From Alphaproteobacteria bacterium (GTDB lineage: Bacteria > Pseudomonadota > Alphaproteobacteria > Sphingomonadales > Emcibacteraceae), in contig JAGREE010000020.1 of assembly GCA_020446675.1 (NCBI GenBank), positions 1 to 37,352 on the forward strand: a DNA stretch of 37,352 nucleotides, given 5' to 3'. Positions 1 to 6,373 of this stretch are shown here, piece by piece. Numbering within the stretch: the stretch's first letter is position 1; each line of letters starts with the position of its first letter. Below the pieces are notes generated by a model. It did no database searches and was not told the origin of the DNA. It worked only from the letters and a program-made list of their open reading frames with translations. The position numbers and the translations under genes are program-made.

Positions 1-76
1 TGGCTCCCCGAGCAGGACTCGAACCTGCGACAAATAGATTAACAGTCTACTGCTCTACCAACTGAGCTATCGGGGA
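1..76 (-). tRNA. tRNA-Asn (anticodon GTT)
   Basis: Read on the minus strand this is a complete 76-nt cloverleaf. The acceptor stem is TCCCCGA paired with TCGGGGA, the D-arm contains AGCTCAGTTGGTAGAGC, the anticodon loop is CTGTTAATC with anticodon GTT, and the T-arm contains GGTTCGAGTCC. The discriminator base G is followed by an encoded CCA, whose complement is the TGG at positions 1-3. The GTT anticodon specifies asparagine. The 3' end lies at the window edge, so an element integrated at this tRNA would lie outside the window. Confidence 0.97.
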
Positions 77-120
77 TCATCAATCACTTTTAGGCGTGAT
101 GACGCCGTTTTGGTTGGCAT

Positions 121-149
121 GTTATACAGCCCCTTATTTCGCTTGCCAA
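121..149 (-). promoter_or_regulatory. Sigma-70 type promoter for tRNA-Asn
   Basis: On the minus strand TTGGCA (149-144) is separated by exactly 17 bases from TATAAC (126-121). Both hexamers are 5/6 matches to consensus. The start point would fall near 114, leaving a short leader before the tRNA at 76. Confidence 0.7.
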
Positions 150-168
150 CAGAAAAATTCACTTTTTT

Positions 169-196
169 TTGACATAGATGAAATTAGATTTATTTT
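169..196 (+). promoter_or_regulatory. Possible promoter for the 311 gene
   Basis: A perfect TTGACA at 169-174 is followed 16 bases later by TATTTT at 191-196, in very AT-rich DNA upstream of the gene at 311. The -10 match is only 4/6, and chance matches are easy in such DNA. Confidence 0.35.
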
Positions 197-310
197 TTAG
201 ATATTTTTTACATTCTGTCCCTATAATTGCTGCTGAATTGAGGAAATTTGGTCTTATTTGTGACTGAAATCAGTTATTTCTAATGTGCATGGATTTTTTA
301 AAGTAGAATA

Positions 311-1123
311 ATGTTAAAAAAGATAAAAAGTTTTTTTGAAGATAAACCCAAAGAAAAAAAACGTGTCCGCAAATCTTTTGCATTAGGAGAAGAGGTAATA
401 ACTGCGGAGCAGGGTGATCAGGAAATTACAAAAGAAGACATCCGGCGCGGTAAAGAGCTATTCTGGGGTAGGTACCCGCATTATCCGGAAATGAGCACGG
501 TTTATCGCAAGCTGTTTCAGAAATTTGAAATTGATAACAGTAAAAGAGTAAAGGTATACGACTCTCTTTGCGGATCAGACATGTGTAATATTGCCTCCGG
601 CAGTGGGCCTATGGTTGATTATATTTGTGATGATGACCATGCGCCGCTGGTATTGCAGCAGATAAAAAAGCTCGGTCTTTCAGATAAATTTGACCGGCTC
701 GTGAATTATGAAAAGGGCAATATGTATTTTGCCCATGTCTTTTCATTTTATCCCAAACTTGATCATGAAGATGCCATTGACTGGCAACGGCTGGATGACT
801 GTACGGCGCCAGCTGGCTATGTATTTCTGCCAAAACTGGTTACAAACCCAAAAGACCTGAAAAAGAAACCGTCACAGAAGCTGGCAGATAATATTGCCTT
901 TTATTTTTATATTGAACTTGATCATACCATGCACTGGATTTCTGTTTTAAACCGGAAAATAGAGATATTGCAGAAAGAAACACCGCCGGGGCTCGCGGCG
1001 GCCAATCAAAATGTCATTAAAATTTTCCGTGACGAGGTCAGCAAATGGGCATCGCTCTTAAAACAGTTAAAATCAAACGAAATCAGCATCGTCACCAGCG
1101 TTTATAAACATGATGATGAGTAG
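311..1123 (+). CDS. Hypothetical protein, 270 aa
   Basis: This is an uninterrupted 270-aa reading frame that I do not recognise. The first 45 residues are highly charged (Lys/Glu-rich, start MLKKIKSFFEDKPKEKKRVR) and look unstructured. The remainder looks like a soluble folded domain. A segment around residues 83-105 (YDSLCGSDMCNIASGSGPMV) is vaguely glycine-rich and contains two Cys, but I cannot tie it to a named motif. There is no signal peptide or membrane segment, so a cytoplasmic location is inferred. No strong Shine-Dalgarno sequence precedes the ATG. It runs toward the convergent superoxide dismutase gene with only 21 bases between them and no obvious hairpin. Codon use looks normal for the window and the frame is clean, so I believe the gene is real but assign no function. 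Confidence 0.8.
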   Translation: MLKKIKSFFEDKPKEKKRVRKSFALGEEVITAEQGDQEITKEDIRRGKELFWGRYPHYPEMSTVYRKLFQKFEIDNSKRVKVYDSLCGSDMCNIASGSGPMVDYICDDDHAPLVLQQIKKLGLSDKFDRLVNYEKGNMYFAHVFSFYPKLDHEDAIDWQRLDDCTAPAGYVFLPKLVTNPKDLKKKPSQKLADNIAFYFYIELDHTMHWISVLNRKIEILQKETPPGLAAANQNVIKIFRDEVSKWASLLKQLKSNEISIVTSVYKHDDE

Positions 1124-1144
1124 GGGTCAAAGGTCTTATTTTGA

Positions 1145-1876
1145 TCAGGTGAGGGCTTCATTTAGCCTCATTTCCGCAGTAGTCCAGTTTATATAATCAA
1201 AAAATTTGGCTATATAGGCACCCTTATTATTCTGATAATCCAGATAATAGCTGTGTTCATACATATCCAGGACGATAATCGGCACCGATTGCCAGAAAAC
1301 GCCACTAGAATGGCTGTCTGAAACCACATTATAGAGCTTACCGCTTATTTTATGATAGCATAGCACCGCCCAGCCATTGGCCGTTGCGGCGGCAGCGGCA
1401 AAATCATTCTGCCATTTGTCAAGCGACCCAAAACGCGCAGTCAGCGCAGTTTGTAATCGATTGCCCGGGTCTGACTTTTCTGCGGTCATTCCGTCAAAGA
1501 ATATTTCATGCAGCAATGCACTGTCGCCTTTATCAGTGCGTGCGCGCTGCATGGTGGCATAGGCATTGGCATCACGTTTGCCACTTTCAAGCATTTCACC
1601 AATCTGTCGGTCAAGGTCCAGATGACCGTTCAGGGCGCCACCATAATGCTTTTCATAATGCGGGGCGATCTGTGCGGCGGAAAGAAACCCTGGAAGCTCG
1701 CTATAGCGCATCGGTTTCATTTTTCCGGTCTTAAGACCGCTCAACGCGTCTATGGAAGTCATCTGTGCATTGGCGCGCGGTACGACCACACCAGCAACCA
1801 ATGTGGAAGCGGTTGTCACAGCGGCGATGTTCAAAAATTTTCGTTTGCTGATACTCTGAGTATTTTTAATGATCAT
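1145..1876 (-). CDS. Exported Fe/Mn-family superoxide dismutase
   Basis: The protein converts superoxide to oxygen and peroxide and is predicted to act in the periplasm. The N-terminus has a Tat-like leader (SKRKFLN, hydrophobic stretch, Ala-x-Ala cut near ANA at 36-38). The twin pair is Lys-Arg rather than Arg-Arg. The mature part follows the Fe/Mn SOD fold. The expected metal ligands are present: His73 in HYEKHYGG, His123 in LLHEIFF, and Asp204 and His208 in DMYEHSYYLDY. The outer-sphere Gln typical of Fe- or Mn-type enzymes is not obvious: SDSHSSG stands where Mn enzymes have an Asn-Gln pair, so metal preference is unclear. The 243-aa length is a normal SOD plus leader. AGGAG lies 7 bases before the ATG. 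Typical bacterial SodB is cytoplasmic and leaderless, so this is a secondary, exported type. Confidence 0.9.
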   Translation of the reverse strand: MIIKNTQSISKRKFLNIAAVTTASTLVAGVVVPRANAQMTSIDALSGLKTGKMKPMRYSELPGFLSAAQIAPHYEKHYGGALNGHLDLDRQIGEMLESGKRDANAYATMQRARTDKGDSALLHEIFFDGMTAEKSDPGNRLQTALTARFGSLDKWQNDFAAAAATANGWAVLCYHKISGKLYNVVSDSHSSGVFWQSVPIIVLDMYEHSYYLDYQNNKGAYIAKFFDYINWTTAEMRLNEALT

Positions 1877-2239
1877 AATAAAGCTCCTGTAGCTTTGGAG
1901 GGGAAAATCGTTGATGATTATAGATCAATGCAGCGGAGTAAGCCATAGTGTTGAAATACGCTGAACTATCCACGGTGCTTTTATAAGTAATACCGTTAAG
2001 GCCGCAAGAGGATTTTCTCGGTCTTTTCTTATATTTATGGAAATTTCTATGTAATTTTGTCGTTGCCTAGAGCTTCGATCGTATCTTCTTTCGTATTGGT
2101 GTCGGTGTGGTGGCTGGACAAGGTGTTTTACTTGAGACAGAGTTGGGCATAAAATAGGAAGAGTCAATTGCCGTTACCACTTACAAAGAAGGGGCAATGG
2201 TTGAAGGCTTAACTGTTATACTTAACTGGATAAAATTTA
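1877..2239. other. Intergenic region, 363 bp, no gene
   Basis: This gap lies between the divergent SOD and beta-helix genes. It holds the first copy of the imperfect direct repeat (1930-1954) and the ribosome-binding site of the SOD gene. The 80-codon minus-strand frame inside it has no Shine-Dalgarno sequence and an unnatural composition. I see no RNA gene and no convincing promoter pair, although TATACT at 2217-2222 could be a -10 element for the beta-helix gene. Confidence 0.6.
1930..1954 (+). repeat. Imperfect direct repeat, left copy
   Basis: These 25 bases match 20 of 25 positions with 3999-4023. The shared perfect core is GTAAGCCATAG. The two copies bracket the beta-helix gene in the same orientation. 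Confidence 0.5.
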
Positions 2240-3940
2240 ATGGCGAAAATATTTCAAAAATCACCGAAAGTTTTAAGACGTAAATTTCTGGCTTCTACTG
2301 GTGCGGCATTGGTCGGCTTAACAGCAACAAAAAGTGTTGCTGATATTGCACAAAGTGGCGCAGGACAGGGGGCGGCACTAATTAAGACAAAAGCAGCATT
2401 AACGGGAGCTGTGGAGCGAAGCGTTTTTGATAAACTTTCTGATGAAGTGAGTCTAAAGGACTTCGGGGCTGTTGGAGATGGAACTACGGATGATCGGGCG
2501 GCACTTGCCATGGCAGATGCTGCGGGCGATTTCACAATTCCAGCTGGAACCTATAAAATATCTTCTGAAATAACAATTTCAAACACTATGACCTTTAAAA
2601 AAGGGGCTATTCTCGCGCCTGATGCAGCAGTTACAATTACCATTTCTGGCGGTGTATCAGCCGGGAATTATCAAATATTTGGAACAGACGGGGATATTGC
2701 ACTAAGTAAAGTTCATATGGTTGATGTTATTCCTATCACATGGTTTGGCGCGCTTCCTGCCGATCTTGATACAGACATGAGCGACCAATCACTTGCAGAC
2801 AATAATATGCTAGCAATTAGAAAAGCAGTTGCAATGTCTGACAATGGAATTCCTGCAGGCATTTACCGAACGCCTACAGTTTTTATACCAACAGGTTTAT
2901 TTATTGTTGATGATGATGATAGCGATGGGATTGGGGTTAAAGTACCAAGTTATGCAACAATATTGGGACATGGAAACAGCAGCGTGATCAGACCTAAAGA
3001 CAGTGCAAAAACAATGGATATCTTTGCCATAACAGACGACGGTGCGGGTAATATTCTAATTGACAATTTTCATATTTATGGAGAAGCATCAACGCAAAAA
3101 AATGCACAGCAAGCGATTTCAATTAAACCACCAAGAGGCGCAGTGGTATACAGTACTATCGGCAAAGACATTTTTATCAAGGAAATGAGTGGGAACGGTA
3201 TTAAGGTTGTAGGTAAGGGATTGGAAAACAGTACTATTGCCGCAAAGATCGTTCGAGATTGTACATTGCATAATCTTCTCGTTACAGCCTGTGACCGGCT
3301 TACGTTAAGGGATGGTATATACAGGACGGCAAAATCTGGAAATTCTGGAGCCGTATTTGATGGGGTTGGTTGTAAATCCGCCCGAATTTCCAATTGTCAA
3401 TTTGACGAGAATAATGCTCACGGACTTCTGATTTCAAACATTGCTGGTCGGTTTGAGTTCGACAATATCCGCGCACAAAGTAATTTTACTGGGTGCGGCG
3501 TTTATCTTGACAGATGTGACAATGCATTGATAACGGGGATATTTTCAGAAGCGAATGCGAAACAGGGCATAGTTTTTGATGGTTGCGACTATGTGTCAGC
3601 AATGGGGCTTTATGCTCGTTCAAATGGACAACATGGGATTTACGTTGGAGGCTCCAATAATTGTAATTTTAATGCCCCGTATTCTATCGGCAATGGTCAG
3701 GAAACTGATGATACTTATGCTGGAATTTATATTGGATCTGCAAGTGGTGACAATAACATTCAAGCGGCTACTGTTCGTCATGCGGGTGGGGCTAATCAGC
3801 ATAAATACGGCATCTGGATTGATGGCAGGACCTGTCGCGCGAACTTGGTTACTAACAATGATCTTAAAAATTCAGGAAGAACAGCAAATTTATTTGATGA
3901 TGGTTCCGGGACAGTAACCACAACGGGTAATAGGGTCTGA
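2240..3940 (+). CDS. Exported right-handed parallel beta-helix protein (pectate-lyase-3 type)
   Basis: The start (LRRKFLASTGAALVGLTA) is a Tat signal with a twin-Arg motif at residues 13-14, so export is expected. Residues 71-90 (SLKDFGAVGDGTTDDRAAL) are the signature opening of the pectate-lyase-3/epimerase beta-helix domain found in pectin- or alginate-acting enzymes and phage tailspikes. The rest, to about residue 560, is a run of short Asn/Gly-rich rungs (for example FDGVGCKSARISNCQFDENNAHG) typical of a right-handed beta-helix. Catalytic residues cannot be assigned by eye, so a polysaccharide lyase, a glycosidase and a plain binding protein are all possible. The gene is AT-richer than the housekeeping genes and is flanked by an imperfect direct repeat (1930-1954 and 3999-4023), which suggests acquisition. 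No partner gene lies alongside. Confidence 0.85.
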   Translation: MAKIFQKSPKVLRRKFLASTGAALVGLTATKSVADIAQSGAGQGAALIKTKAALTGAVERSVFDKLSDEVSLKDFGAVGDGTTDDRAALAMADAAGDFTIPAGTYKISSEITISNTMTFKKGAILAPDAAVTITISGGVSAGNYQIFGTDGDIALSKVHMVDVIPITWFGALPADLDTDMSDQSLADNNMLAIRKAVAMSDNGIPAGIYRTPTVFIPTGLFIVDDDDSDGIGVKVPSYATILGHGNSSVIRPKDSAKTMDIFAITDDGAGNILIDNFHIYGEASTQKNAQQAISIKPPRGAVVYSTIGKDIFIKEMSGNGIKVVGKGLENSTIAAKIVRDCTLHNLLVTACDRLTLRDGIYRTAKSGNSGAVFDGVGCKSARISNCQFDENNAHGLLISNIAGRFEFDNIRAQSNFTGCGVYLDRCDNALITGIFSEANAKQGIVFDGCDYVSAMGLYARSNGQHGIYVGGSNNCNFNAPYSIGNGQETDDTYAGIYIGSASGDNNIQAATVRHAGGANQHKYGIWIDGRTCRANLVTNNDLKNSGRTANLFDDGSGTVTTTGNRV

Positions 3941-3998
3941 TGAAATGTGGGGTTACCTGATTGAGCATTATGGGTTTAATAGCTGGTAAAATATTGAC

Positions 3999-4023
3999 GC
4001 AGTAGCGTAAGCCATAGCGCTGA
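3999..4023 (+). repeat. Imperfect direct repeat, right copy
   Basis: This is the second copy of the 25-bp repeat described at 1930-1954, with core GTAAGCCATAG at 4007-4017. It lies 59 bases after the beta-helix stop codon. The rest of the 3941-4182 gap is AT-rich, and I see no gene or terminator in it. Confidence 0.5.
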
Positions 4024-4182
4024 CCTATACATTAAAATTTACCATAATATATATTATGCGAATAATGTATTGAGGCAAGGTATTGAATTAGAGTGGTTTT
4101 TTATATACCCCTATTTATAATGAAAGATAAACAGTATTGAGAAACTTATTCTGTTGTTCTATGCAATTTAATTTAATAGATA

Positions 4183-4443
4183 TTATTGATTAATCATTTT
4201 ATCAAAGTTTATCTCTATCTCATCTCTATCCAAATGCTTTCGCCCTGCTGCATTGGTTAAATCTTTTTCAATTTGAGTGCTAACTGGACCTAGTGTTTCT
4301 TGGCCCCTAATATTATATAAAGGAAAATTTATTTCTCCGGGATTAAGTGCCCCTTGATAATCTTTATGATTAAAAGAAATAACATTAACTTTTTTACCCT
4401 TAATTATAATGGAAATTGCTAGTCCATATTCAAGATCAGGCAT
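4183..4443 (-). pseudogene. Detached C-terminal part of the AlbA_2 protein (86 codons)
   Basis: This 86-codon frame lies directly downstream of, and in the same frame as, the AlbA_2 gene at 4462-5487. Only one TAA codon (4464-4462) and six sense codons reading FRIEAG separate them. The residues before the ATG look like natural protein (FRIEAGMPDLEYGLAISI), so the ATG at 4443 is probably an internal Met of a longer ancestral protein. Upstream of that ATG there is only a weak purine stretch (GCGGGA) as a possible ribosome-binding site. Two explanations remain: a nonsense-broken gene, or a small separate protein translated by coupling. I favour the broken gene. No independent function is recognisable. 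Confidence 0.55.
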
Positions 4444-4461
4444 TCCCGCTTCTATCCTAAA

Positions 4462-5487
4462 TTATTGTACTTTTGACATGACATTTCCTACTACACTCAT
4501 AAAATCATTTTTTGAGAAATATTTTCCTTCATTGGTATATTGCGGTTCAGATATACGAGTTTCACTTATAAAACGGCCAGTGATAGTACCATCACACATT
4601 ACTTTGGTTAAGTATGACCGTATCGGAAATTGACTTGAAGTTGATTGTTGAATGCCTTTTGCATAAATTCCACGAAGTGTAATTTCTGAAATGATATGTT
4701 TATCAAAATTAGCTTCCAAAGTGTGATAAAGATCGGATGATCTATTATTTAACCAAGTCATTTGATTACCTATAATTACTTTCTTAGTAAGTATAGAGCT
4801 AGTAAGTTCGTGGTTTATATTTTCCAATCCAACAGGCACTGCAAAGGCATTAACTCCCCAAATATTTTTTTTATGCGCTATGTTATGTGGCGACAATTGG
4901 AATGTTTTTATGTCTTTTTTAAATTCTGATAATGAACTTTTGAAGGCCTCCTCGACAGCTTCCATTCCGCGCTTTGTGGAAAGTGTTAAATCCTGGATTT
5001 CATACATGTTCATCTTTTCACAGTTTTCCCCACGCCTAATATAACATTCTTTATCAGTTTCAAGTCTGTGTGGAGCTAAATGAGATTTTGGAACTTTGAT
5101 AACTATTGCCCCAGAATTCTTATCATCAAATAGAATTGGATGTATATTTAAAGATGGTATAGGTGGTGAAATACAATCTCTACATTGTTGCACAAGCTTG
5201 GCGGCAATTGTGTCACAATTCTGTATTGGACAAATTTCTTCTGGTATTCTGGTGTTGTCCGATATACCCAAAATAAGATACCCACCCTGAGAATTCGTAA
5301 ATGCGACAATTTCAGAAAGTATCTCGTTTCGTGCATAATCACTTATTTTTTCAGAATTAGTTTCTTTCTTGCCATTTCTAGCTGGAAGCTCTCTCTTATA
5401 TTCCAGTTGTTGATTTTCAGAGATCTTATCTGTGATAAGTTTTTCAAGATCTGCTTTTGTTAATTTATTTAATTCTTTTGAAAACAA
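4462..5487 (-). CDS. AlbA_2 (Schlafen-type) domain protein, probably truncated by in-frame TAA
   Basis: Residues about 24-165 form an AlbA_2 (Schlafen AlbA-like) domain. The diagnostic segments are the early LEYKREL, the central ILSEIVAFTNSQGGYLILGISD, and the later YIRRGENCEKMNMYEIQDL. Proteins with this domain are usually predicted nucleic-acid or nucleotide-binding regulators, or parts of defence and mobile loci. The C-terminal 170 residues match nothing I know. The start is TTG at 5487 with a weak AGGG upstream, and no ATG candidate exists before the domain. The frame ends at a TAA but continues in phase for another 92 codons, giving a combined length near 434. The locus is clearly more AT-rich than the housekeeping genes and has no functional partners nearby, consistent with a decaying acquired gene. 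Confidence 0.75.
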   Translation of the reverse strand: MFSKELNKLTKADLEKLITDKISENQQLEYKRELPARNGKKETNSEKISDYARNEILSEIVAFTNSQGGYLILGISDNTRIPEEICPIQNCDTIAAKLVQQCRDCISPPIPSLNIHPILFDDKNSGAIVIKVPKSHLAPHRLETDKECYIRRGENCEKMNMYEIQDLTLSTKRGMEAVEEAFKSSLSEFKKDIKTFQLSPHNIAHKKNIWGVNAFAVPVGLENINHELTSSILTKKVIIGNQMTWLNNRSSDLYHTLEANFDKHIISEITLRGIYAKGIQQSTSSQFPIRSYLTKVMCDGTITGRFISETRISEPQYTNEGKYFSKNDFMSVVGNVMSKVQ

Positions 5488-5520
5488 TGCGAAGCCCTAA
5501 TTAATGTTTGACTAAAATAA

Positions 5521-5745
5521 TCACTCAAAGTCATGTTTGAGTTTGTGGCTGTCGGTTTGTGTCACGGACTGGCGTTTGATCCAGACATATCGCTTCTTCC
5601 ACAGCCCGCAGGCTCGTTTTTTCTTCTTCTCGTCAGCCGAAATCTGTCTGCCAAGACATTTACCGTTCTTGAGCCTGATGCAGTTTGTACATTTTACGCC
5701 AATTCGGCCGTTAATATAACCGAGTAAGGCCAATAGTGATTGCAT
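5521..5745 (-). CDS. Small Cys-containing hypothetical protein, 74 aa
   Basis: I do not recognise this protein, but the ORF has an excellent ribosome-binding site (AAGGGGAGAG just before the ATG at 5745) in an otherwise empty gap. The product is strongly basic. It contains CTNC, then a Cys ten residues later (KC), then another in RACGLW. Four Cys with a CxxC pair suggest a possible small zinc-binding fold; this is inference only. It is encoded upstream of and co-directional with the AlbA_2 gene, 33 bases away, so the two could share a transcript. A plus-strand frame overlapping it lacks comparable translation signals. Confidence 0.5.
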   Translation of the reverse strand: MQSLLALLGYINGRIGVKCTNCIRLKNGKCLGRQISADEKKKKRACGLWKKRYVWIKRQSVTQTDSHKLKHDFE

Positions 5746-5949
5746 TACTCTCCCCTTGCGTTACGGTTTTATCTATAACACAAAAGAGTCGCGTAATACA
5801 TGGTTAATATGGCTCATGAGTGATCGCTGGTTATTGGTAACGGGCAAGCAGTTTCAAGACAATAAGATTGTCAGATCCGCTTGTCCGTTAAGAAATATAA
5901 TTGATAAAAACATTATTTATCAATAAGTAATAAATTTTTCTTAAAGTAA

Positions 5950-6357
5950 TTACTTAAGTGGTGAAAACATCGTCGGGCTTAAAAAGACCACCACTGGTGC
6001 GGAATCCAGGAGCTGACCGTCCTTATTTTTGCTTTCCTCGGCCACTTTTTTCCATTCCGGATCATCAAAAAATCCTTTCCAGGACTGCGCAGCACTTTCC
6101 CGGCTTTTATGTTTAAGAATGTAAACGAGCGTATTTGGCTGATCCATTGACACAAAATAGCCGACTGATTCCATGCCATGCTTGTTAAAAAGCGCCACTT
6201 CATAGTCATTAAAGCGGGTCAGAAGCGGTTCAAGCTTGCCTTCATGGGTATGATAGGTGCGAAGCTCATATACACCGCCCATAGTTTGTGCCTGTGCTGA
6301 CGCGCTGTAAAAAGCTGCCAGCATGGTAAATATAGTGAATAATTTTATGAGTTTCAT
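5950..6357 (-). CDS. Exported NIPSNAP-family protein
   Basis: This is a 135-aa protein with a Sec signal peptide (hydrophobic stretch to ASAQAQ near residue 23) followed by one NIPSNAP domain. The recognisable pieces are VYELRTYHTHEGKLEPLLTR at the start, the GYFVS strand, LVYILKHKSRESA, and the Trp-rich FFDDPEWKK. NIPSNAP domains are ferredoxin-like dimeric alpha/beta barrels whose bacterial role is poorly defined; some resemble small-molecule monooxygenases or binding proteins. AAAGGAGG stands about 10 bases before the ATG. The gene begins 16 bases after the stop codon of the exported S15 hydrolase upstream, so the two almost certainly form an operon and may act on the same periplasmic substrate. 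Confidence 0.88.
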   Translation of the reverse strand: MKLIKLFTIFTMLAAFYSASAQAQTMGGVYELRTYHTHEGKLEPLLTRFNDYEVALFNKHGMESVGYFVSMDQPNTLVYILKHKSRESAAQSWKGFFDDPEWKKVAEESKNKDGQLLDSAPVVVFLSPTMFSPLK

Positions 6358-6373
6358 GGTTCTGGTCCCTCCT

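Noticed and set aside
1925..2167. 80-codon minus-strand frame in the SOD/beta-helix gap
   Set aside because: It has no Shine-Dalgarno sequence, an unnatural composition, and overlaps the repeat. Nothing supports translation.
5533..5727. 64-codon plus-strand frame opposite the small Cys-rich ORF
   Set aside because: It lacks a ribosome-binding site, while the minus-strand ORF has a very strong one.
1..5750. Genomic island integrated at tRNA-Asn
   Set aside because: The tRNA 3' end points out of the window at position 1, so an element using it would lie on the other side. No integrase and no repeated tRNA end was seen here.
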